From positions 82,729-146,728 of the forward strand of contig JAAFJE010000016.1 in the NCBI GenBank assembly GCA_013298025.1: DNA of 64,000 bases. Reading direction: 5' to 3'. Within the stretch, counting starts at the first letter, position 1. The number at the start of each line of letters is the position of its first letter. This DNA is from Cytophagales bacterium (lineage in GTDB: Bacteria > Bacteroidota > Bacteroidia > Cytophagales > Spirosomataceae). The translations under genes and the position numbers were made by a program. This document shows, one piece after another, positions 32,708 through 42,222 of this stretch. Under the pieces are notes generated by a model. That model saw only the letters and a list, made by a program, of their open reading frames with translations. It searched no databases and was not told the DNA's origin.

Positions 32708-34447
32708 CTAGCGATTCATAGAAGCTAAAAAGTCGTCGTTGCTGCGGGTATGACGCATTTGTTGCAATAGGAAGTCCATTGCCTCCACCGAGTTCATATC
32801 GCTCATGTGCTTGCGTAAAATCCAAACACGCTGTAGGGTTTCTTTATCCATGAGCAAATCTTCACGGCGTGTACCCGAAGCTGGTACGTCGATGGCAGGG
32901 AAGATACGGCGGTTCGACAACTTACGGTCGAGTTGCAATTCCATGTTACCCGTTCCTTTAAATTCTTCAAAAATTACTTCGTCCATCTTAGAGCCTGTAT
33001 CAATCAAAGCCGTAGCGATGATCGTCAGCGAGCCACCATTTTCTACATTACGGGCTGCTCCAAAGAAACGCTTAGGTTTGTGCAATGCGTTGGCATCGAC
33101 CCCACCCGAAAGAATTTTTCCAGAAGAAGGAACGACCGTATTATACGCTCTTGCCAGACGAGTAATTGAATCCAACAAAATGACTACGTCGTGTCCACAT
33201 TCTACCATGCGTTTGGCTTTTTCAAGGACAATACTTGCCACCTTGACGTGCCTTTCGGCTTGTTCGTCGAAGGTTGATGAAATCACTTCTGCACGCACAC
33301 TTCGTTGCATATCTGTCACCTCTTCGGGGCGTTCGTCAATCAATAAAATCAACAAATATACTTCGGGGTGATTTTTGGCAATAGCATTGGCAATTTCTTT
33401 GAGCAATACCGTTTTACCTGTTTTAGGCTGGGCTACAATCATCCCTCTCTGTCCTTTTCCGATCGGAGCAAACAAGTCGAGAATACGAGTAGAATATTGG
33501 TCGTGACGAGCAGAAAGGTTTAATTTTTCGTCAGGGAATAACGGTGTGAGGTATTCAAAAGGAATACGGTCACGGATTTCTTCGGTTGTTTTACCATTGA
33601 CCGACTCTACACGCAACAAGGCAAAGTATTTTTCCCCTTCTTTAGGTGGACGAATAGCCCCACGCACGGTATCGCCAGTTTTCAAGCCAAACAATTTGAT
33701 TTGCGACGGCGATACATAAATATCGTCGGGCGAAGCCAAATAGTTATAGTCGGCCGAGCGTAAAAAGCCATAACCGCCATCTTGCATGATTTCGAGTACT
33801 CCTTCGTTTTCGATAATCCCATCAAATTCACGAATCGCTTGGTTGTAAATAGGCTTTTTCGTGATACCGTTGTTGGTAGGCAAAGGTCTTGGCGACTCTA
33901 CGACTGGCTCTACATAAGTATTATTGCTCATTGGTACGCCTAATTCATCAGGAGTGATGAAAGAAGTATCAATAGACGCAAATTCATCTTCTACATCGGC
34001 GGGCAAATCTATGATAATAGGGTCTTCGTCGAAGTCGAAACTAAGGTCTTCGGCAGGAGCTTCTATTTTCTTGTGTCTAGTATCTTTCAACGGTCTATTT
34101 TTAGGCGTTGACTCCTTTGCTTTGATGATTGGCATATCTACTTTGGGAGTAGTAGATGTTTCGGTTTCAGAGGCTTCAGGCTTCTGAATACGTTGTCTTT
34201 TAGGGCGTGGGCTATCAGATGCCGGCACACTCTCTTTCCTCACTTTTCTCTCTGGTTTTTGTTCGTTTTCCATAGCATCGCTAGAAGCAGTGTTTAGCTG
34301 TTGGGATTGGCTTTTTTGCTGCTGGTCAAGTATTTTATAGATGAGTTCTTTTTTAGGAAGGTCACTAATGTTTTTGATGTTGATTTCCTCGGCAAGCTCA
34401 CGAAGCTCAGAAATAAGCTTCATCTCTAATTCGTCAATATTATACAT
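32708..34447 (-). CDS. rho: Transcription termination factor Rho
   Basis: The 579-residue protein starts [20 protein letters not shown] at 34447; a longer frame from 34462 adds only MYKIC. An N-terminal Rho-N helical domain (about 1-40) leads into a long charged insertion (about 50-200, [18 protein letters not shown]) typical of Bacteroidota Rho. The RNA-binding CSD follows ([20 protein letters not shown]), then the ATPase with [19 protein letters not shown] (P-loop), [16 protein letters not shown] and [19 protein letters not shown]. It is a hexameric RNA translocase that ends transcription. The stop at 32708 lies about 125 bp before the tRNA promoter. Confidence 0.95.
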   Translation of the reverse strand: MYNIDELEMKLISELRELAEEINIKNISDLPKKELIYKILDQQQKSQSQQLNTASSDAMENEQKPERKVRKESVPASDSPRPKRQRIQKPEASETETSTTPKVDMPIIKAKESTPKNRPLKDTRHKKIEAPAEDLSFDFDEDPIIIDLPADVEDEFASIDTSFITPDELGVPMSNNTYVEPVVESPRPLPTNNGITKKPIYNQAIREFDGIIENEGVLEIMQDGGYGFLRSADYNYLASPDDIYVSPSQIKLFGLKTGDTVRGAIRPPKEGEKYFALLRVESVNGKTTEEIRDRIPFEYLTPLFPDEKLNLSARHDQYSTRILDLFAPIGKGQRGMIVAQPKTGKTVLLKEIANAIAKNHPEVYLLILLIDERPEEVTDMQRSVRAEVISSTFDEQAERHVKVASIVLEKAKRMVECGHDVVILLDSITRLARAYNTVVPSSGKILSGGVDANALHKPKRFFGAARNVENGGSLTIIATALIDTGSKMDEVIFEEFKGTGNMELQLDRKLSNRRIFPAIDVPASGTRREDLLMDKETLQRVWILRKHMSDMNSVEAMDFLLQQMRHTRSNDDFLASMNR

Positions 34448-34731
34448 ACAAATTTTATACAAAGGCTACTTGGTTTTAAGCCTCAAAAGTGGTGGTGATT
34501 AAGTATTTTTTAATTAAATAAAGATGGTAAATTTTACTATCAAAATTTCGGAAAAATTGGTATGAGGTGGAAGATGATGTTAAGATGTTAAGCAGATATT
34601 TGTCGGAGCTTAACGGAAGATATTCACTGAATCATAAATCTTGTTGCAATGATAATACCAATCTTTGAGATTGTCAAGCGGTTCGATTTTTTTTTGTACA
34701 AAAAGAAGCTATTTTCCTTATAAAAGCCGTA

Positions 34732-34834
34732 TATAGAGTGCGACATAACTTGTCAGAATAAGAATCTCTAAAAACCTTACAGGTTTTGAAAAACGATAAG
34801 GTTTCATTCCAAGTAAGTTATGTCATTCTCTATA
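34732..34834. mobile_element. 103-bp MITE-like element
   Basis: Imperfect 20-bp inverted ends share TATAGAG then ACATAACTT (34732-34751 with 34815-34834; 17 of 20 match). An inner inverted repeat AAACCTTA/TAAGGTTT lies at 34772-34779 and 34797-34804. No ORF is present. The flanks may carry a TATA duplication if the ends are taken as GAG/CTC. The rest of 34448-35127 shows no gene; TAGCTTTG at 35055-35062 may be a -7 box for the Lrp gene. Confidence 0.55.
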
Positions 34835-35127
34835 GATACTTAACTTGCCACGTGCGTAATCGCCGAATCATTAAATTTCATCGTAAGTGAATACGCTGAT
34901 ATAACGGTGTATAGATAGCTATTTTTTAATCAAAAACAGAAAATATTTGTTTGTACATCACTATTTAGAGGAAAACCCCACATTTGAAAGTGAAGGGTGC
35001 TTTGACCGCTGCGAGGTACTACGAATAATGATATACTTTTCTGCTTTGTTTTTGTAGCTTTGGTATTGTTACCTATATTGCAGACAAAAGAACGATAGAC
35101 TTCATTTTCAAACTTTCATGATTGCGT

Positions 35128-35601
35128 ATGTACCATTTAGACAATACCGATTTACGTATTTTGCAACTTTTACAAGAAGATGCCCTGATGACCAATAAAG
35201 AGATTGCTGCCAAGCTCAATCTGACTACTACGCCTGTCCATGAACGTATCAAACGTTTAGAAAACGAAGGAATTATAGAAAAATATACGGCTATTCTGAA
35301 TAAATCGAAACTTGGTAAAAGCTTAGTAGTATTGGTTGACGTGACCTTGAAAGAACACGCTGCCGAGTTTTTGGCTCAATTTGAAAGAGATGTGTTATTA
35401 CTTCCCGAGGTGGTGGAATGTTATTGTGTATCGGGAGGCTCTGATTTTTTATTAAAAGTATTGGTAAAAGATATGGACGAATATCGACATTTTATTTTGC
35501 ATAAACTTGCTACTTTATCAAATATAGGCAACGCTCAAAGCCGATTTGTGGTAAACGAAATCAAAAGCCAAACGCCCGTCCCAATTCATATTGAATCATA
35601 A
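35128..35601 (+). CDS. Lrp/AsnC family transcriptional regulator
   Basis: Taking the ATG at 35128 (a TTG at 35122 is upstream), the 157-residue protein begins MYHLDNTDLRILQLLQEDAL. The AsnC-type HTH follows (DALMTNKEIAAKLNLTTTPVHERIKRLENEGIIEKYTA) and the RAM ligand-binding domain occupies about 70-150, with VVECYCVSGGSDFLLKV. It probably binds an amino acid or related metabolite and regulates nearby or distant genes. Divergence from rho is wide. The target is not predictable. Confidence 0.92.
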   Translation: MYHLDNTDLRILQLLQEDALMTNKEIAAKLNLTTTPVHERIKRLENEGIIEKYTAILNKSKLGKSLVVLVDVTLKEHAAEFLAQFERDVLLLPEVVECYCVSGGSDFLLKVLVKDMDEYRHFILHKLATLSNIGNAQSRFVVNEIKSQTPVPIHIES

Positions 35602-35738
35602 ATTGATATTTTTCTATAAAAAATTGTAATTAACAGGTGAATATCTATCAAATAGCACTTACTTTTACCATTTCATTCACATACAACTCCAAACCTTCCT
35701 TAACAAAACCATTAATTGTGTAGAAATGCTATGTTGCT

Positions 35739-36893
35739 ATGATGTTTAAAATCATCGGACTTATGAGCATTATTGGTGCGTTGGTCCTTACTTCTTATTT
35801 TTTGTACCACTGGAAAGCTAATCATAAAGCAAACTTATACCTCGGCTTGTTCTTGGCATTGGTTTCGATGAATAACATTTATTTCTTGCTGGGGCATCAA
35901 ACCAATGTATTGCTTGATATTCCTTATTTGATTCATGCGATAGATGGGCTTCGGCTCTTGTGGGGTGTTTTACTGTATTTTTTTGTAGAGGCATTTACGG
36001 GCAAGCAACCATTGCAAAAGCGTGTGGCGTACCTGCATTTTGTGCCTGCTTTGGTAGCTGTGGTCTATTTTACTTACACGTTGTTGTACTTACCCATAGC
36101 GAATGCCTCCTCCTATACTTCCGCAATTCTACAACACAAACCTGTGTATTACCAATGGTACTGGGTAATAGTCTATTTTTCTAATGTAGCGTATTTGATG
36201 GCTAGTTTGCTGAAATTGGGTAAAATACGCCTAGGAATGAATAATACATTTAACGATTTAGATAAAAAACGCTATAATTGGCTTTTTACAAGTATTATTG
36301 GTTTGGCTGTTATTCATTTTATGATTCCGCTGATTTATAAGACACTTAGCTCTCATTTGTTTGCTTTCTTACCAATATTTGTGGTTGCCCTCGAAGGCGT
36401 ATGGCTATGGAAGATATATCAAGATGCAGCCATTTTTGAGTATCAAGTCGAGCCTACCCCCAAAAGTGCTGAAGAAAATAACCGTTTTTCGGCTACTTAT
36501 CCTACGCTTGAAAGTGCCAAGCAAGCATTAAATAGCTTTTTTGTTGAACAAAAACCGTATTTAAAACCCGACCTTAATATCAGGATGCTCAGTGAAGCCT
36601 TCGGAATGCCCAGTTATCAGGTTTCGCAGGTGATTAATCAGGGTTTCGAGAAAAACTTTTTCGATTTGGTTAATCATTTTCGGGTTGAGGAAGCTAAAGC
36701 AAGATTGCTTGATAAACAGTACAAACACTTGACTTTAGAAGGAATTGGTTATGAATGTGGCTTCAATTCAAAATCGTCTTTTTATGCTGTGTTTAAAAAA
36801 TATACCCAACAAACCCCTTCCGAATTTCGTAAAAATACCTTAGAGCAACAGTCGGATAATCGTGAGGATTTGCCAAATGATGTAGGTAGTTGA
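35739..36893 (+). CDS. Membrane-bound AraC-family transcriptional regulator
   Basis: The 384-residue protein carries about seven hydrophobic helices in the N-terminal ~230 residues (IIGLMSIIGALVLTSYFLYHW, then GLFLALVSMNN and others) and an AraC/XylS HTH domain at the C-terminus (about 270-375: LNIRMLSEAFGMPSYQVSQVI ... LEGIGYECGFNSKSSFYAVF). The layout is that of integral-membrane AraC regulators common in Bacteroidota, which may sense a lipid or envelope signal. The start may be ATG 35739 or 35742. It stands alone, 137 bp after the Lrp gene. Confidence 0.88.
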   Translation: MMFKIIGLMSIIGALVLTSYFLYHWKANHKANLYLGLFLALVSMNNIYFLLGHQTNVLLDIPYLIHAIDGLRLLWGVLLYFFVEAFTGKQPLQKRVAYLHFVPALVAVVYFTYTLLYLPIANASSYTSAILQHKPVYYQWYWVIVYFSNVAYLMASLLKLGKIRLGMNNTFNDLDKKRYNWLFTSIIGLAVIHFMIPLIYKTLSSHLFAFLPIFVVALEGVWLWKIYQDAAIFEYQVEPTPKSAEENNRFSATYPTLESAKQALNSFFVEQKPYLKPDLNIRMLSEAFGMPSYQVSQVINQGFEKNFFDLVNHFRVEEAKARLLDKQYKHLTLEGIGYECGFNSKSSFYAVFKKYTQQTPSEFRKNTLEQQSDNREDLPNDVGS

Positions 36894-37271
36894 TGGTTTT
36901 AATCAGTTGGTAATGAATGGATTAACACTTTGTTGCTAAAAATACTGGAGTCAGCTTAATTATTCTGAACTTACGAGTTTTGTCCAAATTCGTAAATACA
37001 GACTACAGGAGTAAAACAATGTAGCTACTTATTTTGTAGCTTTGTTCATGCAATTGTACGTGCGTACAAAAATTCCTCCCTTAGCTCTTTTCTATTTAAT
37101 ATTTAGATTTTATAATTGCATTGCTTATCACAGATGTGGTATGACAAAAGCTATACAATCAAACATTATACGGTAATATATTTCATAAGCAATACTTCTT
37201 TTCTTACCTCTTTTCCCAAAATTTTAGCTAGATATTTTCAACAATATCTAATAGTGGTTAGGTAATACACT

Positions 37272-37305
37272 AAACGCCTTTTCAGCTTGGGAAGGCGTTT
37301 TTTAT
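37272..37305 (+). terminator. Intrinsic terminator in the 36894-37324 intergenic region
   Basis: AAACGCCTT (37272-37280) pairs with AAGGCGTTT (37292-37300) and a T-tract follows. Upstream, TAGCTTTG (37037-37044) is a -7-like box without a good -33 partner, so a short RNA of about 250 nt is possible. A 42-codon ORF in it (37049 on) has no coding support. Otherwise nothing is seen in the region. Confidence 0.65.
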
Positions 37306-37324
37306 TGTATCGCTTCACACCTAA

Positions 37325-38269
37325 TTACTTGACTACCGGAGGGGTACTTTTACGACCAAAAACAGAGATATTTACATAACGTTTGGGTGCTAGACGGAAG
37401 TCGATGAGGAGTTTATCTAAATCGACCATCGTTTTATTAAGGCTTTTATACAACGAATCGTCTTTCATTAGCTTGCCCATTGTACCATTGCCTGCTTGAA
37501 CGCCCGCTAGTACCTGATTCAGCGATTTGAGCGATTGTTGGGTAGCAATGAGCGTTTGGTTCATTTGCAAGGCTTGTAGCGAGTCGGCGATAGAGCTAAA
37601 CTTGCCAAGCAAAGGTTTGAATTGTTTTTCGGTTTCAACCAAATTCCCCGAAAGGTTCTTCAAGTTGCCCGTAATGCCGTGGAGGTTATTTCTATTTTCG
37701 CCCAAGGTAGCATTTAACGTGGCAAACGTTTGGTCGGCATTTTTGAGCAAAGAATTAAGTACGTGCGATGTCCCTTTGAGGTTGTAAGCAAGGCTATTGA
37801 GTGCTACCAATAACGAATCGAGATGGCCTAGGGCAGGGGTGGCTTTGGCTTTGAGTAGGTCGGTTAAGCCAGTTTCGGATTGACCAACCAAAAAACCTCC
37901 TTCGGCCAAAGGCTTGGCTTGGACATTTCCGAGTTGGAGGCGTAAAATTTTAGCTCCTAGTAGCCCATCGGAGGCCAGAATCGTTTTAGAATCGGCAGGA
38001 ATGACCAGTTCCTTTTGAATGGCTAAGGTCACTTTTACGGTGTGAGCCGCATCTTGTTGTAGCTCCACGGCCTTGACAAGCCCTACTTTTGCTCCGTTGA
38101 GAATTACTTGGCAAGACGGCAGCAAGCCCTGAGCGTCGTTGAATACAACATAATATGTTTTGTCGGATGAAAAGAAATCAGAACCTTTTAAAAAGTTAAA
38201 TCCCAAGTATAAGGATGTAAACGATACAACGGCAAGAATGCCGACTTTTATTTCTTTGGCTATAGTCAT
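37325..38269 (-). CDS. MCE/MlaD family protein (phospholipid transport)
   Basis: The 314-residue protein has an N-terminal membrane anchor (KVGILAVVSFTSLYLGFNFLKG, about 8-30) and one MCE domain (about 38-120, with FNDAQGLLPSCQVILNGAKVG). A long helical tail (about 130-300) is typical of MlaD-like rings that carry lipids across the periplasm. Companion ABC genes are not in this window. It shares its upstream area with the amidase gene (107 bp gap), same direction. Confidence 0.88.
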   Translation of the reverse strand: MTIAKEIKVGILAVVSFTSLYLGFNFLKGSDFFSSDKTYYVVFNDAQGLLPSCQVILNGAKVGLVKAVELQQDAAHTVKVTLAIQKELVIPADSKTILASDGLLGAKILRLQLGNVQAKPLAEGGFLVGQSETGLTDLLKAKATPALGHLDSLLVALNSLAYNLKGTSHVLNSLLKNADQTFATLNATLGENRNNLHGITGNLKNLSGNLVETEKQFKPLLGKFSSIADSLQALQMNQTLIATQQSLKSLNQVLAGVQAGNGTMGKLMKDDSLYKSLNKTMVDLDKLLIDFRLAPKRYVNISVFGRKSTPPVVK

Positions 38270-38376
38270 TATGATTCAAACTTTAAACCTAGTACCACAA
38301 CGTTGAGAACAAACTTTTTATTACGGTAGGTACATTGCACAAGGCTTTTCAGATAGATTTTCGGTAAAGTTAACAG

Positions 38377-39189
38377 CTAATTTTCGATTTCTTGTTTATA
38401 AGATTTAAAAGCTCTAAAGATAGCTTCGGCTACCTGGCTTTGTCCTTCTTCCGAAGATAAAAAATCTTCTTCTTGAGCGTTTGATAAAAAGCCTGCTTCT
38501 ATCAATACACTAGGCATGGTTGTTTCCCAAAGTACCAAAAAGCCTGCTTGCTTTACACCGTAACTATGGCGGTCGGTATGAACCCTGAGTTGGCGTTCGA
38601 TTTTTTGGGCAAATTTCAGGCTATTCATCATAAAAGCATTTTGATAATTGGCCATCATGATATGCGACAAGGGCGAATTGTCGAAGCCTTTGTAATTTTT
38701 CTGGTAATCTCTTTCTTGAAAAATAACCGCATTTTCTCGTTTGGCTACATCAAGGTTGTTTTGCGTTTTATGCAAACCCATCGTATAGGTTTCGGTACCA
38801 TGAAGCTTGCTTGATGGGCTTGCATTGCAATGTACCGAAATAAATAAATTGGCTCTGTTGCGATTGGCGATAGACGAACGCTCGTGTAGATTGACAAAAA
38901 CGTCTTTTTGTCGGGTATAAAATACCTTTACCGAAGGATACGCCTCCTTGATACGCCGACCCAAGGCCAACACTATCTCTAACGCAACATCCTTCTCTCT
39001 TGTTCCCGATGCCCCCGAACAACCGGGGTCTTTTCCGCCATGACCAGCGTCTAGCACTACCGTTTTGATTTTTCCACTCCCAACAATAGTGGAAAGTGTG
39101 TCATTTTCGGCTTCTACCTGAATACCTTTAAATCCAGTGAGCCAAGCTATTACCAAAAAAACTGAGCCTGCTTTAAGAAAGTTTAACAT
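38377..39189 (-). CDS. N-acetylmuramoyl-L-alanine amidase (AmiC-type)
   Basis: The 270-residue protein has a signal or anchor sequence (SVFLVIAWLTGFKGIQVEA) and an Amidase_3 domain from about residue 42. The Zn ligands are in VVLDAGHGGKDPG (His), TREKDVALEIV (Glu) and SVHCNAS (His); the catalytic Glu is in SVLIEAGFLSN. It cleaves the amide between MurNAc and L-Ala in periplasmic peptidoglycan. It is divergent from lptD (139 bp apart) and may share a regulatory region with it. Confidence 0.92.
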   Translation of the reverse strand: MLNFLKAGSVFLVIAWLTGFKGIQVEAENDTLSTIVGSGKIKTVVLDAGHGGKDPGCSGASGTREKDVALEIVLALGRRIKEAYPSVKVFYTRQKDVFVNLHERSSIANRNRANLFISVHCNASPSSKLHGTETYTMGLHKTQNNLDVAKRENAVIFQERDYQKNYKGFDNSPLSHIMMANYQNAFMMNSLKFAQKIERQLRVHTDRHSYGVKQAGFLVLWETTMPSVLIEAGFLSNAQEEDFLSSEEGQSQVAEAIFRAFKSYKQEIEN

Positions 39190-39328
39190 TATTTTCTGAA
39201 TGGTTCGTTATCAAGAACGTTGAATAAAGTAATTTTGTACTTTAAAAGTTTATGACTTGCTAGTAAACGTTTGACCAAGCATAGTTGTCATTGACTTACT
39301 AGATTTTACCAGAACAAATCCAATTCTA

Positions 39329-42184
39329 ATGGATAACTTCCGTAATATAAGCAAATATAATTTTTTAAGTCTTTCAAAAAAAATTCTTCGTACAACGGCA
39401 TTGCTCTTGGCTGTACTGCTTGGGGTATGTTATACGCCACAGGTGCGGGCCCAGCGTTTGCTCAGAGGGCTGCGTGAAGCGGCAGGTATCAAGAGTAAAG
39501 ATACGAAAGCAAAACCTGTAATCACAGACTCGCTCAAAAAAGTCACGCCCGACAGCCTCGCTCTAGCTGTACCCGATTCGCTCAAGAAGCAAGACCAGCT
39601 CGAAACCACCGTACAATACACCGCCAAAGACTCGACCATCATGGACACCGAGAAGCAGATTGTGTATCTATACGGCGATGCGAAGGTGACTTATGGAAAT
39701 ATTTCGCTACAAGCCGATTATATCCAGCTCAATTGGGACATCAATCAGGTGTGGGCAAAAGGCTCTTTAGATTCGGCTACGCAAAAGCTCAAAGGGAAGC
39801 CTATCTTCAAACAAGGCAACGACGAGTATAATGCCGAAGAAATTCGCTATAATTTTAAGTCGAAAAAAGCACTAATCCAAGGTATTGTGACCCAACAAGG
39901 CGAGGGCTATATTCAAGGAAAAAAAGTAAAGAAAGACGACGAAGACAACCTGTATATCCGAAATGCCGTTTATACCACTTGTAATTTGGCACAGCCGCAC
40001 TTTCATATTAGTGCTTCACGTATTAAAGTGGTAGGGAAAAAAGAAATTGTGTCGGGGCCTTTTCATATCGAACTCAACAATATTCCTTTGCCTATTGGTT
40101 TGCCTTTTGGCTTTTTCCCATACAAGCCGCCACAAGAGTCGGGTACGTCTGGTATTATTATGCCTACCTATGGCGAAGAACCGCTCGGAAGGGGTTTTTA
40201 CTTGCGTGATGGAGGGTATTATTTTGCGATTAGTCCGAATATTGGCTTGCGACTTACAGGCGAAATTTATTCAAAAGGAAGTTGGGGCTTTGGGGCAAAC
40301 TCGCAGTATGTCAAACGCTATCGCTACAGCGGAAGCTTTAATTTACAATACAGAAAAGGGATTAGTGGCGACGAAATCGCACCACAAACCCGTAACGATT
40401 TTTCTATTCAGTGGTCACATACGCCCCAAAGTAGAGGTTCGTCGAGCTTTTCTTCGTCGGTCAATATTGCCAGCAATAGCTACAACCAATACAATAGCTT
40501 TAATACTTCGGCGTATATTTCGAGTGCCATCAACTCTTCGGTACAGTATTCAAAAAATTTCGGACAAACCCTTCGCACGGGAACGAGCCTTAATATTTCG
40601 CAAAATACTTCTACGAAAGAAGTACGTGCCGACATTAATTATAACTTTGGTCTTAACCAAATTCAGCCTTTCAAAAAGAAAAGTGCGGTGGTTGACCGTT
40701 TTATCGACCAGTTCCGTTTTGGGCTAGACTTCAATGGCTCCATTGGTATAACCAACAAAGTAGCCCTCGACAACCGCTCTTATTTGAGCTTGCCTTACAA
40801 TGTGTATCGCCGCCAAGATACAACCGATACCGATTTGAACAAGCCTATTGTTTCGTCTGCTACGGCATCGGCAAACCTAGAACGAGATGGCGTTGTGCCT
40901 TTCAATCTGAATACCTTGCCCGACCTCGTGCGTAAGGCTCAAATGAAAATGCAGTATTCGATTCCTATTTCTTTACCCAATATCAAGCTTGGTCGATACA
41001 TCAACCTTACGCCAAGTTTTAGTTTGTCGGGTAATGTTTATACCCAAAAATATACCTACCGATTTGTAGAATACAACGATTTGGCTAAAAATGATTCCAT
41101 CGCAAAATTAGGAGCGGTGCGGATTGATACGGCTCGTGGAGGCTTTTATGTCGATTATCAATATTCGTTTTCGGCAAGTATGAACACCCGTTTGTATGGA
41201 ACGTTGCGTTTCAAAAAAGGCAGGCTCGAAGGCATTCGTCATACCATGACACCCTCTATTAGTGTTACTTATACGCCTAATTTTACCGACCCTAAATTTG
41301 GCTTTTACGATGATGTACAAATTAGCAAATCTGGCGAAACTATCCGTATATCTCGGTTTAATCCTACACAAACCAACCTCGGTAGCCAATCGGGTGGTAT
41401 TAGTTTTAGTTTAAATAATACTTTAGAAGCTAAAATAAAAGCTAAATCAGACACGGCACAGAAGGAATCTGAAAAAATCACTTTGATTGATAACTTTTCA
41501 TTTTCAACCAATTACAACTTCTTTGCCACGGCATACAAGCTTGCTCCTGTGAGTTTTGGGGCTACGTCGAGGGTGAAAAAATTTGATATAAATATCGGCG
41601 GAACGCTCGACCCCTACGTTTATACCCAAAATTCGAGCTACGGCTTGGTCGGAAAACAAGAAGATAAGTACTTGTTGTTGGAAGGACAAGGCCTTGCCAA
41701 CCTCTCGAATTTCAACTTATCTGTTGGTAAAAGCTTCAAACCTGGTGCCAATAAGCCCAAAACGAGCTCGAATGCTACCGAAGGACAAATCAACCAAATC
41801 AACCGCAATATCAATGATTATGTAGATTGGAGTGTCCCTTGGGATTTTATGTTTAGTTACCAGTTTAGCTACAGCAAACGTGGACTCGCTCCTTCAACAA
41901 CCGTGAGTGCTATGACGTTTTCGGGAAGTGTAAAACTGACAGAAAAATGGGATTTTAGGCTACAGTCGGGTTATGATTTTATCAATAAAGGTGTTTCGTT
42001 AACGAATATTTCTATCCACAGAGATTTGCACTGCTGGGAAATGCAATTCAACTGGACACCAGCCGCCAGTCCTTTGTATGGCCGTGCGAGTAGCTATTCG
42101 TTCGATTTAAGGGTAAAATCTTCGCTTTTACAAGAACTCAAACTTTCTCGTCGTCGTACTTTCTACGACCGAGGAGGATTCTAA
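39329..42184 (+). CDS. lptD: Putative LPS-assembly protein LptD
   Basis: The 951-residue protein begins with a signal (KKILRTTALLLAVLLGVCYT, about 17-40). An OstA-like periplasmic domain (about 95-230, with VYLYGDAKVTYGNISLQADYIQ) is followed by a large beta-barrel (from about 250 to the end) ending SRRRTFYDRGGF with an aromatic C-terminus. It inserts LPS into the outer membrane with a plug lipoprotein (LptE, not in this window). The length is normal for the Bacteroidota form. A TAATTTTG promoter box at 39230-39237 precedes it. Confidence 0.9.
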   Translation: MDNFRNISKYNFLSLSKKILRTTALLLAVLLGVCYTPQVRAQRLLRGLREAAGIKSKDTKAKPVITDSLKKVTPDSLALAVPDSLKKQDQLETTVQYTAKDSTIMDTEKQIVYLYGDAKVTYGNISLQADYIQLNWDINQVWAKGSLDSATQKLKGKPIFKQGNDEYNAEEIRYNFKSKKALIQGIVTQQGEGYIQGKKVKKDDEDNLYIRNAVYTTCNLAQPHFHISASRIKVVGKKEIVSGPFHIELNNIPLPIGLPFGFFPYKPPQESGTSGIIMPTYGEEPLGRGFYLRDGGYYFAISPNIGLRLTGEIYSKGSWGFGANSQYVKRYRYSGSFNLQYRKGISGDEIAPQTRNDFSIQWSHTPQSRGSSSFSSSVNIASNSYNQYNSFNTSAYISSAINSSVQYSKNFGQTLRTGTSLNISQNTSTKEVRADINYNFGLNQIQPFKKKSAVVDRFIDQFRFGLDFNGSIGITNKVALDNRSYLSLPYNVYRRQDTTDTDLNKPIVSSATASANLERDGVVPFNLNTLPDLVRKAQMKMQYSIPISLPNIKLGRYINLTPSFSLSGNVYTQKYTYRFVEYNDLAKNDSIAKLGAVRIDTARGGFYVDYQYSFSASMNTRLYGTLRFKKGRLEGIRHTMTPSISVTYTPNFTDPKFGFYDDVQISKSGETIRISRFNPTQTNLGSQSGGISFSLNNTLEAKIKAKSDTAQKESEKITLIDNFSFSTNYNFFATAYKLAPVSFGATSRVKKFDINIGGTLDPYVYTQNSSYGLVGKQEDKYLLLEGQGLANLSNFNLSVGKSFKPGANKPKTSSNATEGQINQINRNINDYVDWSVPWDFMFSYQFSYSKRGLAPSTTVSAMTFSGSVKLTEKWDFRLQSGYDFINKGVSLTNISIHRDLHCWEMQFNWTPAASPLYGRASSYSFDLRVKSSLLQELKLSRRRTFYDRGGF

Positions 42185-42187
42185 ATA

Positions 42188-42216
42188 AAAAAGGCGGATG
42201 CAACATCCGCCTTTTT
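42188..42216. terminator. Bidirectional terminator between lptD and the receptor-like gene
   Basis: AAAAAGGCGGATG (42188-42200) pairs perfectly with 42204-42216, loop CAA. A/T tracts on both sides serve the two convergent genes. Confidence 0.92.
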
Positions 42217-42222
42217 CGTTTA

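Noticed and set aside
37049..37177. 42-codon ORF starting MQLYVRTKIPPLALFYLIFR
   Set aside because: It has no ribosome-binding or coding support and lies in a region with stray A/T-rich frames.
39329..42184. Large out-of-frame ORF inside lptD (40047-40727)
   Set aside because: It overlaps the barrel-encoding frame, which has clear LptD features; this is a compositional shadow.
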